Assembly (NCBI GenBank): GCA_038217425.1
Contig: JBBQPM010000036.1
Span: 1 to 45,989, forward strand
Length of the DNA: 45,989 nt
Reading direction: 5' to 3'
DNA from: JAIEPT01 sp038217425
Lineage (GTDB): Bacteria > Planctomycetota > Planctomycetia > Gemmatales > Gemmataceae
Shown here: positions 9,963 to 19,482 of the stretch, one piece after another
How positions within the stretch are numbered: the first letter of the stretch is position 1
Layout of the letters: each line of letters opens with the position of its first letter
Notes under the pieces: model-generated
Databases searched by the model: none
What the model was told of the DNA's origin: nothing
The model's input: the letters and a program-made list of their open reading frames with translations, nothing else
Position numbers and translations under genes: made by a program

Positions 9963-12071
9963 ATGAACAGCTCACATGGCCTGACGGCGGCGTCGCTTCT
10001 TTGGCTGGTTTCTCTTTCCGCGTTCGCCGGCTCCGTGCCGCCCGCCAAGGTCGCTACGTTCAAATTCCCCGCGGGCTCGGAAAATCCCAGTCAAATCCAG
10101 GTTTCGCCCAACGGCAAACTTCTCATCGTCCAGTTCGGGTACGGCCAGGAGCCGCAGATTCTCGACGCCCTCACCGGCAAAAAGCTCGGACAACTGCAAG
10201 GCTACGTCCGCAACACTCAGCTCAGCATCGCCTTCGCGGCCGACGGCACGTTCGGCGTCACCGCCGAGATGGATCACTACAGCTCCACCGGCGTCGACGT
10301 CTGGAACCTCCCCAAGGGGGACAAACGTAAAAACCTCGACGACGACGTCTGCATCCACCCCTTCACCTGCGTCTGCGTCTCCCCCGACGGCAAGACGCTG
10401 GCGTTCGGCCCGGGCCTGTCGCAGCGGTTCGCGGGGAAGGAAGCCACGCTCGCGGTGCATTTGTGGGACTCGGGCAAGGGGGAGGAGCTTCGGCAAATCC
10501 CGCTGACGCTGCCGGCGGAAGAACCGGCGGCGAACGAACGCATTATCCGCCGAACCACCGTCAGCCAGACGGGCGTCAGCGCCATCACGTTCTCCCCCAA
10601 TCAGAAGTCGCTCGCACTGGCGCTGGGCGGCAAGATCGTTCTCATCGAATTGCTTACGGGAAAGGAACAGGCCCGCATCGCCAACCTCCCCGCTCAGCTC
10701 GCCCGCGATTCCCAGATGACGCACCCGAGCGTTCGGCAACTCGCGTTCTCCCCCGACGGCAAAATCCTCGCCGGCCTCACCAGCGAAGACGTCATCCGCC
10801 TCTGGGACATGAGCACCGGCAATGAGTTGGCGCCGTTGGTGCTCGCAAAGCGGGAGCCGACAAGTAAGGTTTCCGATCCGGTCATTGAGCACATCATCGT
10901 CGGGAAAGTGACCACGACGTCCGTGAGCGGCGGCGCAGCCGAGGGGAGCTTGCGAACCTTCTTCATCGCCGCCGACAGCAAGACGCTGCACGCCTATTCG
11001 CTCCAGGGTTCGATCACCACGTGGAACCTGGCCGACGCGCGTCAGGCGCCGAACGCTGGCAAGAAGCTTGGCGACGCCGAGCTGACTCGGCTCTGGCAAC
11101 AGCTGCGCACCGCCACGTCCGGGCCCGACCTGTTCGAAGCCGTCGAGGGGCTCGCGTCCCGTCCCGAGCAGGCGCTCGCGCTTTTTCAGAAGCACTTGAA
11201 GCCGACCCCCTTCGTCGAGATTCGGCAACTGAACGACCTGCTCCGCGACCTCGAGCAAGGCGACTTCAATCAGCGCAAGAAGGCCGCCGCCGAGCTGCGA
11301 AAGCACGGCGAACTCGCCCTGATCGCCATGCACAGCCGGGAGGACGGGCGACTCGACGACACCGCGCGGAAGTTCATGGACAAGCTGGCTGCCCAGTACC
11401 CGACGCTCGAGCAGGTGCAGCATTATCACGCGCTGCAGATCCTGCACAAGATCGGCACGCCGGCGGCGCAGCAGTTTCTCGAGACGCTCGCCAAGGGCGC
11501 CCCCGAGGCACTCTTGACCCGCGAAGCCAAGCGCCTGGCCGACGAACTCGCTCGGGAGAAAACGCAGCCGGAGGCGGCCGCAACGCTCGAAAAATTGTGG
11601 ACCGACCTGGGCTCCGCGGACGCGTCCCAGGCGTACGTCGCGCTTCGGCGCCTGGCGAATCAGCCGATGCAAGCCGTGCCGTTCTTGAAAGAGAAGATTG
11701 GCCCGCTGCTCGCGGGCGCCCTGGACGACGGTCCCGAGGAAGTCGCCAAGTGGATCGCGTTCCTGGACTCGGCCGACTTCCCTACGCGCGAGAAGGCCCA
11801 GGCGCAGCTCACGAAACTAGGCCAGGCCATCGAGCCGATTCTCAAGCAGAAATTGGCTAGCATTCCGACGCTGGAGCAGAAGAACCGCATCGACCAGATC
11901 GTGCTCCAGTTCGCGAGCCAGGCGTTCCCGACGGAGACGCTGCAGCTGCAGCGCGGGCTCGAGGTGCTCGAATGGGCGGGGCAGAAGGACGCAATCTCGG
12001 CACTGCACAAGGAATGCACGAACGCCGGGCTGAAGAAGACGCTCGGCTCGATGCTCGAGCGGTTGAAGTAA
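9963..12071 (+). CDS. Exported WD40-repeat protein with a duplicated helical C-terminus
   Basis: 702 residues with a Sec signal peptide (about 1-22, cleavage after AFAG). Residues ~30-370 form a beta-propeller: repeated FSPDGK, LAFSPDGKILA and IRLWDMSTG blades are evident. Residues ~375-700 are alpha-helical and contain two related halves, each starting LW..L with an Ala/Leu-rich helix, then VPFL- or LALF-type helices, a segment of the kind D(F/S)..R(K/E)KA..EL.K.G, and a terminal L.(I/V)L...G helix. This architecture is common in planctomycetes and of unknown function. It probably acts as an extracytoplasmic binding scaffold. Weak ribosome-binding site. Confidence 0.8.
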   Translation: MNSSHGLTAASLLWLVSLSAFAGSVPPAKVATFKFPAGSENPSQIQVSPNGKLLIVQFGYGQEPQILDALTGKKLGQLQGYVRNTQLSIAFAADGTFGVTAEMDHYSSTGVDVWNLPKGDKRKNLDDDVCIHPFTCVCVSPDGKTLAFGPGLSQRFAGKEATLAVHLWDSGKGEELRQIPLTLPAEEPAANERIIRRTTVSQTGVSAITFSPNQKSLALALGGKIVLIELLTGKEQARIANLPAQLARDSQMTHPSVRQLAFSPDGKILAGLTSEDVIRLWDMSTGNELAPLVLAKREPTSKVSDPVIEHIIVGKVTTTSVSGGAAEGSLRTFFIAADSKTLHAYSLQGSITTWNLADARQAPNAGKKLGDAELTRLWQQLRTATSGPDLFEAVEGLASRPEQALALFQKHLKPTPFVEIRQLNDLLRDLEQGDFNQRKKAAAELRKHGELALIAMHSREDGRLDDTARKFMDKLAAQYPTLEQVQHYHALQILHKIGTPAAQQFLETLAKGAPEALLTREAKRLADELAREKTQPEAAATLEKLWTDLGSADASQAYVALRRLANQPMQAVPFLKEKIGPLLAGALDDGPEEVAKWIAFLDSADFPTREKAQAQLTKLGQAIEPILKQKLASIPTLEQKNRIDQIVLQFASQAFPTETLQLQRGLEVLEWAGQKDAISALHKECTNAGLKKTLGSMLERLK

Positions 12072-12079
12072 TCTCCAAA

Positions 12080-12133
12080 CCGAAAGCGTTGGCGACGACC
12101 CGATGTAGATCGTCGTTCACGCTTTCGGCTCGG
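12080..12133. repeat. Palindromic repeat between convergent genes
   Basis: Arms 12080-12098 and 12110-12128 match at 16 of 19 positions (CCGAAAGCGT...CGACGA against its complement). The right half, TCGTCG to CTCGG (12110-12133), is repeated with 21 of 24 identities at 22395-22418. It may double as a bidirectional terminator between two convergent genes, though neither side has a long T-run. Confidence 0.7.
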
Positions 12134-12147
12134 AATGACGTCACGGT

Positions 12148-15100
12148 TCACTTCGTCGCTTGCACTTCATTGGGGACTTTCCAGCACCGCAGCGTGGCGT
12201 CTTCGCTGCCCGACACGATAAACAGGCCGTTGGGCGCCCAGTCGACGGATCGGACGAAGTCCTCGTGGCCGGTGAACGTCGTGATGAGTTTGGGGGGCGA
12301 GAGGCTGTAGAGGTTTAGTTTCTTGTCGTTGCCGCCGGTCACCGCGTATTTGCCGTTGGGCGAGACGGCGACGCAGCGGACCGGGGCCTTGTGGTCGGTG
12401 AATTTCTTGACGAGTTTGATCGGAGCCTTGGTCGTGTCCCAGAGGTAGAAGCCCTGATCCTGGCCGACCGACAGAAGTAATTTGTTGGCCATCGCGATCT
12501 GGTAGACCGAGGTGCCGGGGGTGTGGCTGGCGAACGCCTGGGCCACAGGGCGATCGCCGGGTTTGACGCTGACGGGGAGCTTGAGGGAGCGGATGATGCC
12601 GTCGTCGCAGCCGAAGAGACCGATGGTGTCGTTCTGAGCGAAGAGGACGGAGAGGGCGTTGGGCGACGGTCCGGCCTTGGTCTCCATGCGGAAGTAGAAG
12701 CGGGGGTTGTTGGCGATGTTATCGGTGTCGCGCAGTTGGCCGTTGTTGCCCATGAGAAGACGTTGCCCGTCGCTGGAGAAGGCGTAGGACATATCGCCGC
12801 CGCCGCCTGACATCGAAATGCTGCGTCCGATGGAGGTCTGGGTTTTGGTGTTGAAGAGGTGGAGGGGCTGACCGCCGTCATAGGCGAGGTATTTCCCGTC
12901 GGCGGAAAGGGCGATGGCCGTGCCGACCTGCGAAAAGGACGATAAAAGCGTTTTGATACGGAAGCCCTTCTCGATGTCCCAATGTTCGGCGCCGCTGCCG
13001 ACCGTGTACGCGGTTTTGCTGTCGGCCGTGATGACGATGCCGTGGAACGCCTTGGCTGGGAGTTTCTCCCAGGTGGGCACGCCTTCTTTGGCGGTCGGCG
13101 TTGGCGGCGTGGGCTTCATCGGCGTCGGATCGGGGACGGTCGGCTTGGGCAGTGACGCGACCGCGATCGGCGATACGGCCTCGGGATAATCGTCGAGCTT
13201 CCAAAGGCGGATACTGTTGTCGGCGGCGAAGCTCGCGAGAATCCTGCCGTCGCGCGAGAACGCCACGCGGCGCACTGGTTGCGTATGTCCTTCGAGTTGT
13301 TTGAGCACTTTGCCGGTGTTGCCGTCGAAGATGACGATGCGCTCGCCGTAACTGGTCGCCAGGAGACGAAAATCCTCGGTGGCGTGGAAGGCCGGGAAGA
13401 GGTTACTTTGGGAGACCGGCGGGGAAAACTGCGCGCGAACGTACTTGATTTCCTGAAGCGTCTCGAGCGAATAAATGACGGCGGCGCCCCCTTGCCAGAG
13501 GACGTACGATTTGCCGTCGCGCGAAAGAATCGGTCGGGTGCGTGACATTCCGCTACTGCCGCCGGAGGAGCTACGAAGACTTCTGCCGGTGAACAGATCG
13601 AAGGAACGGCTCGACACGCTCGACGACATCAAAAGAGTTCTCTCGCCGGCCACTATGTCCGGGTAGGAGGGAACCGTTTCGTCCGCCTTCGCGACGAGAT
13701 TGAGCGACTGAGCATCCCAGATCGAGAGGGCGTAGCCGCTGCTTCCTTTGCCGAAGGCGGATCTCGGGCTGAACGTGATCACGTGCTTGCTATCCGCGGT
13801 AACGGCGATTCTGACGCTTGAGGAGGATGTCCAAGTGCGCTCAATCAAAGTGTCGGCATCGACAATTCGGCCTTCCGACGACCCCGAGGCCAAGGTGAAG
13901 AATTTGCCGTCGGGCGAGAATGAAGCTCCAGAACCGGTGCCCCGAAACGTGCGGAGTAGCTTCTTCGAGGCGACTTCGAAAACGTAAACGCCGCCAGACC
14001 CGGAAATAAAAAGCCGGGAGGCGTCGTTGGACCAGTGCAGGTCGTTTAGATATTCCGTGCTGTAGAGCCATTCTCCGGGATACAGCGGTTGATCGGCGAA
14101 GGGGTTTTGAGGCACGAAGGCGGAGTTTAGACGCGCTTGCAGATCGGCGCCGCTTCCGGGAGTGAGCTTGGGATCTTCCTTGGGATAGACGTCGCTCAAA
14201 TCCCAGTGCCGTAAGGAGAGATTACACATTGTGACGGCGTTTTTACCGGCCCAGGCGATACGGCGAATGTCGCTCAAATGTCCCGGCAGCGTCTTGACTT
14301 TCTTGCGCTGCGTCAGGTCGTAAACGTTCAGCAGATTGCGATTCGCGACCAAGAGCATGCGCCCGTCGGGCGACAGCGCGGATTGAAAGTTCCGACGCGG
14401 TTGCATGCCCAGATCCATCATCAGATACCGATTCCCGTCGCCCGAATCCTGCAACGCGAATTCGAGCGAATTATCTCCCGGCGTGGCGTAGAAGAAACCG
14501 AGCTGCTTCGCTCCTTCGGCGAACTGCCAGTTGCCGAGGCCAACAAGCTGAAGGGGATGCCTACTGATTTCCTTACCGGTCTTCAGTTCGAAGCGGACCA
14601 GCGATCGACCGTTGTATTCCGTCAAAGCGGCGACGGTATCGCGATCGACACGGAGTTGCTGTACCGTCTGCCGGCCGACCTCCGGCGTCTTGGCGTGCAG
14701 CGTCCCCTTGTTCATATCCCAGATTGTCAGTTCGGTGTCGTGGGCCATGTTGTCCCGCATCATGCCGCCGGACTCCACGAGCTTGCTGCCGTCGCTGGAA
14801 AAACGCAGGAGTTTACAGGTGCCTGTGAGAGGCAAGTCGAAACGCTTACGATTGGTTTCCAGATCCCAAACAGCGATGGTCCGGGTCGAGCGGTTGCGGA
14901 AAGCGAGACTCTTGCCGTCGGGCGAGATGGCGAAAGACTGGCTCTGCGGATCTCCCAGGGAACAGTAGTAGAACAGGCAACGTTTCTGGACGGCATCCCA
15001 AACCAGCACCGTGCCGCGGAGGGAAAAGGCGATGCGTTTGCCGTCGTCGGACGCCTGAAAGAAGCAGTCGTTGACATGGAAGTTGGTAGAGTAGCGCAGC

Positions 15101-17034
15101 AGCTCGCCCGGTTGTAGATCAGCACTGACGAAGGTTGCATCGACAGGCTCGCTGCTGCTCATTCCCACGCTAAGGGGTTGGGATGCCAGCATGAGCTTGC
15201 CCGGATTGAGCGACGGTTCCATCGACGAGCCAACGATGGGCGGCAACGGCGGATTGACGGGCGGGTTCACGGGAGTGACGGGCGTGACGGGAGTGATCGG
15301 ATTCACAGGGGGATTGACGGGGACAACGGGCTTCACGTTGTTGGTCGCCAACGCCACCGAACCGGGAGTTGTCGGGGCGGGTTCGGGAGTCTTGCCGCCG
15401 CTGAGGGCGAACGTAATGACGGCGCCGAGCAGAGCCGCCGCTGCCACGCCGCCGCCGATCGCCAAACCCAGCGTCTTGTTCGACAGGCCCTTCTTTTTCT
15501 TCCCCTTCTTCTTCTTGGTCGAAGCCGCTTCTTCGTCGTCCAACACTTCGATGTCGTCGTCGTCGTCCAGATTCTTGATCATCGTCGCGCCGGCTGCCAT
15601 CCCGCCCAGATGCGTCGGCTGGTCCGGCGTCGGGCTCATGGCCACGACCACGTCGCCCGCGGTCTTCTCCAGTTCCGCGAGCCACTCGGCCACTTCCTGC
15701 GCGGAAGCCGGACGCTTTTCCGGCGTCTTCTCCAGCAGCGCCATGACGAGTTCGGAGACCTCCGCGTTGATGGCGGGGTTGATGACGTGCGGCGCGATCG
15801 GCGTTTCCGAGGCGAGCGCGTACAGGATCGAAATGGTGTCGCTCCCCTTGAACGCCATCTCGCCGGTCACCATGCGGTAGAGAACGCAGCCGAGGCTGAA
15901 GAGGTCGGCGCGGTAATCGATCTTTTGGCCCTTGCCCTGTTCGGGGGCCATGTACGCGGGGGTGCCGATGAGGGCGCCCGACTGCGTGAGGTTGTCGTTC
16001 CCGGTGACGGCGTGGGCCAGGCCGAAATCGAGAATCTTGACTTTGCCCTTCGGATCCTCGAGCCAAACGTTGGCGGGCTTGATGTCGCGATGGATCAACT
16101 GGCGATCGTGGGCGGCCTGCAGCCCTTCCGCGATCTCTCGGCCAATGCGCAGCGCCTCGGACAGCGCGAGCTTGGTCGTCTTGCGCAGGCGGGCGTCGAG
16201 CGGTTCGCCCTTGAGGAACGGCATCGCCAGGAAGGGGACGCCGTTGTCCTCGCCGACCTGATGGATGGCGATGATGTGTTGATGATCGATGGCGGCGACG
16301 GCCTGGGCTTCGCGAAAGAAACGCTGGCGATTGTGCTCGAGCTTGGCGACCGTGGGGAGCATCACCTTGAGGGCGACGCTGCGTTTGAGCATCGAATCTT
16401 CCGCGAGGAAGACCAGGCCCATACCGCCCCGGCCCAGCAATTTCAGGATGCGGTAGTTCGATAGCCGGCCCAGTTCGCCGGGCATTTGCGGCGGGCGCAG
16501 AAAGCTGATCTTGAGGGGGCCCGGCCCGGCGGGCGCGGGCTTGGCGGCGGCGGGCCTGTCCCCCTCCGGCTTGGCGGCTGGCTGCGCGGGGCCGGTTTTG
16601 AGCGCCGTATCTCCCGTCCTGGCAGGCGCCGATGGCGCTGCCGCTGGCCCCGTCTTGAGGGCCGTGCCTCCCGTCTTGGCGGGCGCCGGCTGCGCTGCGG
16701 CGGGCGCGGTCTTGAGGGCCGTACCCCCGGTCTTGGCAGGCCCGGGAATCGCCGCATGACCTCCGGAACCGGGGCTCGGCTGCGCGGGCGCGGCCTTGAG
16801 TCCCGTACCGCCGGTCTTGACGACCGCAGCGGACGCCAGACGGGGCGCGGTCTCGGCGATGGACAGGGCGTCGGCCTGCATGTCGGTATCGTCGGCCGCC
16901 GGGGGTTTCGCCGCCTCGCCCAGCGTCGGCACCGTGATGGGCGCCTTGCACAGCGGGCACAGGCCGGCCCTCCCCGCCATGTCGTCCTTGGCGTTGAACT
17001 TCTTTTTGCACGCAGCGCAGGCGACGGAGATCAT
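12148..17034 (-). CDS. Giant membrane Ser/Thr kinase with zinc-ribbon N-terminus and WD40 C-terminus
   Basis: 1628 residues. Order of parts: a CxxC...CxxC zinc-ribbon-like start (C6, C9, C26, C29); an Ala/Pro-rich linker with a 19-residue repeat of the type KTGGTALKT(A/G)PAA (starts at 101, 120, 139, with a degenerate copy at 73); a kinase domain ~194-455 with LGRGGMG 200-206, Lys223, HRDIKPAN 315-322, DFG 336-338 and APEQ; an acidic then Lys-rich stretch (489-516); one transmembrane helix 521-544; a Pro/Val-rich hinge; and about 1000 residues of WD40-type blades (FSPDGK, IRLWKL, GGNDKKLNLY, SGSEDATLRCWKV). Kinase inside, propellers outside is the expected topology. A typical planctomycete sensor-kinase design; ligand unknown. 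Confidence 0.92.
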   Translation of the reverse strand: MISVACAACKKKFNAKDDMAGRAGLCPLCKAPITVPTLGEAAKPPAADDTDMQADALSIAETAPRLASAAVVKTGGTGLKAAPAQPSPGSGGHAAIPGPAKTGGTALKTAPAAAQPAPAKTGGTALKTGPAAAPSAPARTGDTALKTGPAQPAAKPEGDRPAAAKPAPAGPGPLKISFLRPPQMPGELGRLSNYRILKLLGRGGMGLVFLAEDSMLKRSVALKVMLPTVAKLEHNRQRFFREAQAVAAIDHQHIIAIHQVGEDNGVPFLAMPFLKGEPLDARLRKTTKLALSEALRIGREIAEGLQAAHDRQLIHRDIKPANVWLEDPKGKVKILDFGLAHAVTGNDNLTQSGALIGTPAYMAPEQGKGQKIDYRADLFSLGCVLYRMVTGEMAFKGSDTISILYALASETPIAPHVINPAINAEVSELVMALLEKTPEKRPASAQEVAEWLAELEKTAGDVVVAMSPTPDQPTHLGGMAAGATMIKNLDDDDDIEVLDDEEAASTKKKKGKKKKGLSNKTLGLAIGGGVAAAALLGAVITFALSGGKTPEPAPTTPGSVALATNNVKPVVPVNPPVNPITPVTPVTPVNPPVNPPLPPIVGSSMEPSLNPGKLMLASQPLSVGMSSSEPVDATFVSADLQPGELLRYSTNFHVNDCFFQASDDGKRIAFSLRGTVLVWDAVQKRCLFYYCSLGDPQSQSFAISPDGKSLAFRNRSTRTIAVWDLETNRKRFDLPLTGTCKLLRFSSDGSKLVESGGMMRDNMAHDTELTIWDMNKGTLHAKTPEVGRQTVQQLRVDRDTVAALTEYNGRSLVRFELKTGKEISRHPLQLVGLGNWQFAEGAKQLGFFYATPGDNSLEFALQDSGDGNRYLMMDLGMQPRRNFQSALSPDGRMLLVANRNLLNVYDLTQRKKVKTLPGHLSDIRRIAWAGKNAVTMCNLSLRHWDLSDVYPKEDPKLTPGSGADLQARLNSAFVPQNPFADQPLYPGEWLYSTEYLNDLHWSNDASRLFISGSGGVYVFEVASKKLLRTFRGTGSGASFSPDGKFFTLASGSSEGRIVDADTLIERTWTSSSSVRIAVTADSKHVITFSPRSAFGKGSSGYALSIWDAQSLNLVAKADETVPSYPDIVAGERTLLMSSSVSSRSFDLFTGRSLRSSSGGSSGMSRTRPILSRDGKSYVLWQGGAAVIYSLETLQEIKYVRAQFSPPVSQSNLFPAFHATEDFRLLATSYGERIVIFDGNTGKVLKQLEGHTQPVRRVAFSRDGRILASFAADNSIRLWKLDDYPEAVSPIAVASLPKPTVPDPTPMKPTPPTPTAKEGVPTWEKLPAKAFHGIVITADSKTAYTVGSGAEHWDIEKGFRIKTLLSSFSQVGTAIALSADGKYLAYDGGQPLHLFNTKTQTSIGRSISMSGGGGDMSYAFSSDGQRLLMGNNGQLRDTDNIANNPRFYFRMETKAGPSPNALSVLFAQNDTIGLFGCDDGIIRSLKLPVSVKPGDRPVAQAFASHTPGTSVYQIAMANKLLLSVGQDQGFYLWDTTKAPIKLVKKFTDHKAPVRCVAVSPNGKYAVTGGNDKKLNLYSLSPPKLITTFTGHEDFVRSVDWAPNGLFIVSGSEDATLRCWKVPNEVQATK

Positions 17035-17142
17035 GGAAGTCTTCCATTAAGGGGAGCGCGAGCGGGATTCTCGATTATCCCCAAATATCCGCATCTGTCA
17101 AGCGTGTTCTCGATGTAAAAAAAACCAGTACGTGCCGGCGAC

Positions 17143-17208
17143 CCAGGTCGCGTGAGCGTCTGGGGAACAGCGGTTCGTTCCGCCACTCCAAGGGCTTACG
17201 CGACCTGG
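17143..17208. repeat. Inverted repeat upstream of the giant kinase
   Basis: Perfect 11-bp arms CCAGGTCGCGT (17143-17153) and ACGCGACCTGG (17198-17208), 44 nt apart. They lie in the 255-nt gap between the giant kinase start and the ABC permease stop, which otherwise shows no ORF. The GCTTACGC octamer at 17195-17202 recurs in other palindromes of this window. Confidence 0.6.
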
Positions 17209-17289
17209 CTCGGCAGGTCGACTGAGATGAATGCCAAAATCGAGGGGCTCGCCCGAGAGGCAGTCCGCGGAAACAGATGCCTGTCGCTT

Positions 17290-18501
17290 TTACTCGTAGC
17301 GGAGCGCGTCGATGGGATCCAGGCGTGAAGCCTTGAGGGCGGGATAGTAGCCGAAGAAAACCCCCACGCCGCCGGAGATCAGGAACGACACCGCGACCAT
17401 CGGATAGTCGATGGTAATCGGCCAACCGGCGGCGAGCGCGAGCGCAACCGTGGCGGCGGCGCCGAGCGCGATGCCGAGGATGCCGCCGGCGAGCGCGAGG
17501 ATGAGCGCTTCGATCAGAAACTGGGTGAGAATATCGCCCGGCGTGGCGCCGATGGCCATGCGGATGCCGATCTCGCGCGTGCGCTCCGTCACCGAGACGA
17601 GCATGATGTTCATGATGCCGATGCCGCCTACCACCAGCGAGATCGACGCGATGATGCCGATCAAGACCGCCATCGTCTTGGTCATGATGACCGCGAGTTC
17701 CGCCATCTCCTGAACGCTCGAAACGTCGAAGTCTTCCTGTCCGAGCTTTACCTTGCGATGCTCGCGGAGCACGCGGATGAGTTCCGTCTTCGTCGTTTCC
17801 ATGGCGGCGAGATCGGGGATCGAAGTGATGATCATGGCAAGGCTCTCGTTGCCGACGAGTTTCTTTTGCAACGTGGTGATCGGGATGAAAATCTGATCGT
17901 CTTGATCGCCGCCGATGGGGGAGCGTCCCTTGGGCTGGGTGATGCCGATGACGCGCATAGGGAGCTGATCGACGCGAACGATTTGGCCCACGGGGTCGGG
18001 GTTGTCGGGGAAGAGTTTTTCGCGGATGGTGGCGCCGAGCACGCAGACGTGGGCGCTTTTCTTGACGTCCTCATCCGTAAGGAATCTTCCTGAGTCGACG
18101 ACCCAGCCACGCACGGGCTTCATGTCGGGGACGGTGCCGGTGACCATGGTGACGACGTTGCGGACCCGAGTGGAGAGGGGCCGCATAGAGACTTGCACCT
18201 CGGCGACGCCGTTGACGAGGTAGCGCATTTGCTTGCGAACCGCGGCGGCGTCGTCGTTGGTGAGTACCTTGACGTCGGCGAGCGTGCCGTGCTGGGTGCG
18301 CGAGCCTGGACGGATCAGGACGAGGCTTTTGCCGACATTGTCGAGACGCTCGTCGAGGATGGTGCGAGCGCCGTTGCCCGCGGAGACCATGGCGATGACG
18401 GCGCTGACGCCGATGACGATGCCGAGACTGGTGAGCATCGATCGGCCCTTGTTGACGACGAGGGCGTGCATCGCGAGCCGAAGTGCAGCGAGGATTCCCA
18501 T
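17290..18501 (-). CDS. ABC transporter permease, MacB/FtsX type
   Basis: 403 residues with the type VII (MacB-like) permease plan: an N-terminal helix (GRSMLTSLGIVIGVSAVIAM, ~19-40), a large extracytoplasmic MacB_PCD domain (~45-270), then three helices, the first followed by the FtsX signature GGIGIMNIMLVSVTERTREI, ending YPALKASRLDPIDALRYE. It transmits ATP-driven mechanical force to export peptides, lipids or antibiotics with its adaptor. The start at ATG 18499-18501 has GGAG 6 nt upstream. It is the last gene of the adaptor-ATPase-permease operon, but is now separated from the ATPase gene by a repeat insertion of about 230 bp. Confidence 0.93.
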   Translation of the reverse strand: MGILAALRLAMHALVVNKGRSMLTSLGIVIGVSAVIAMVSAGNGARTILDERLDNVGKSLVLIRPGSRTQHGTLADVKVLTNDDAAAVRKQMRYLVNGVAEVQVSMRPLSTRVRNVVTMVTGTVPDMKPVRGWVVDSGRFLTDEDVKKSAHVCVLGATIREKLFPDNPDPVGQIVRVDQLPMRVIGITQPKGRSPIGGDQDDQIFIPITTLQKKLVGNESLAMIITSIPDLAAMETTKTELIRVLREHRKVKLGQEDFDVSSVQEMAELAVIMTKTMAVLIGIIASISLVVGGIGIMNIMLVSVTERTREIGIRMAIGATPGDILTQFLIEALILALAGGILGIALGAAATVALALAAGWPITIDYPMVAVSFLISGGVGVFFGYYPALKASRLDPIDALRYE

Positions 18502-18746
18502 GCTTACTCCTGAATCATTCTCGACAGGCGAGCGGGGCGGCGTTCGCCCCCCGGTACAGCAACCTTGCAAGACGCTTCTGATCCCGCGTGGGATACTAAA
18601 CCGGGGGGCTAACGCCGCCCCGCACGCCGTCGAAACTACTTCTGCCTAACCGGCGAGCAAGACGCTTCGGTTTCCGCGTGGGATACTAAACCGGGGGGCT
18701 TACGCCGCCCCGCTCGTCGTCGATTCCCATGCTTACTCCTGGATCA
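18493..18746. repeat. Repeat tract inserted between ABC genes, flanked by a 25-bp duplication
   Basis: Flanks 18493-18517 and 18722-18746 are direct repeats (24/25 identical) and each contains the permease ribosome-binding site and start codon on the minus strand. Between them are two direct 66-bp units (18567-18632 and 18657-18722) and one inverted partial unit (18521-18555), all carrying the GGGGGGCT(A/T)ACGCCGCCCCGC core. If one flank and the insert are removed, the ATPase TAA and the permease ATG are 2 nt apart, so the insertion is secondary. Confidence 0.85.
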
Positions 18747-19419
18747 CGTCGCGTTCGACGAGGCCGTCCTTGACGGTGATTTGCCGACGCGCCTGCTCGG
18801 CGACGGCGGGGTCGTGCGTCACCAACACGATGGTTTGGCCCAGCTCGCGGTTGAGTCGGCGGAACTCGCGCAGGATCTCGGCGCCGGTCGCGGAGTCGAG
18901 ATTGCCGGTCGGTTCGTCGGCGAGCAGAATCTGCGGATCGTTGACGAGCGCGCGGGCGATGGCGACCCGTTGTTGTTGCCCGCCGGACATTTGGTTCGGA
19001 TGATGATCGCTGCGCTGGCCCAGTCCGACGAGTTTGAGGAGTTCGAGCGCCTTGGCGCGGCGCGTGGCGATCGGCACGCCGGAGTAGATGAGGGGGAGTT
19101 CGACGTTCTCGAGGGCGCTTTGGCGTTTGAGAAGATTGAAGCCCTGGAACACGAAGCCGAGCTTGCGATTGCGAAGCTGGGCGAGCCGGGTGCGGTTGAG
19201 TTGGCGGACGTTCACGCCGTCGAGGAAGTATTCGCCGCGGCTGGGGGTATCGAGGCAGCCGAGAATATTCATGAGGGTCGACTTGCCGGATCCGGAGGAG
19301 CCGCGGATGGCGACGAACTCCCCGGCGCGAATGCGGAGGGAGATGCCGCGCAGCGCCCGGACCTCGGCGACGCCGGGGTTGTAGATTTTCTCGACTTCGT
19401 TGAGGAGGATGACGTCCAT
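18733..19419 (-). CDS. ABC transporter ATP-binding protein, MacB/LolD type
   Basis: 228 residues; energises the adjoining permease. Walker A GSSGSGKST (40-48), Q-loop in FVFQGFNLL, signature MSGGQQQR, Walker B ILLADEPT followed by GNLDS, and H-loop VTHD. This is the short LolD/MacB-ATPase subfamily. ATG 19417-19419 is used because the conserved N-terminus (ILLNEVEKIY) follows directly; an upstream in-frame ATG at 19473 lies inside a palindrome and adds residues unlike the family. It follows the adaptor gene after 63 nt. Confidence 0.93.
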   Translation of the reverse strand: MDVILLNEVEKIYNPGVAEVRALRGISLRIRAGEFVAIRGSSGSGKSTLMNILGCLDTPSRGEYFLDGVNVRQLNRTRLAQLRNRKLGFVFQGFNLLKRQSALENVELPLIYSGVPIATRRAKALELLKLVGLGQRSDHHPNQMSGGQQQRVAIARALVNDPQILLADEPTGNLDSATGAEILREFRRLNRELGQTIVLVTHDPAVAEQARRQITVKDGLVERDVIQE

Positions 19420-19435
19420 CGAAAGTCCGTCCCCG

Positions 19436-19470
19436 TTTAGCGCTCGCGTGACCTCATGCGAGCCGCTAAG
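19436..19470. repeat. Palindrome between adaptor and ATPase genes
   Basis: TTAGCGCTCGC (19437-19447) faces GCGAGCCGCTAA (19458-19469) with a 10-nt loop; one bulged base. It occupies most of the 63-nt gap inside the operon and would fold in the mRNA 17 nt before the ATPase ATG, so it could affect relative expression. Confidence 0.6.
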
Positions 19471-19482
19471 CAAATAAACCGC

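Noticed and set aside
18521..18722. CRISPR array
   Set aside because: Only two direct 66-bp units and one inverted partial unit, palindromic themselves, with no regular spacers and no cas genes.
18722..18746. A second permease start at ATG 18730
   Set aside because: It leads into a short ORF within the repeat unit and is a duplication of the true start at 18501.
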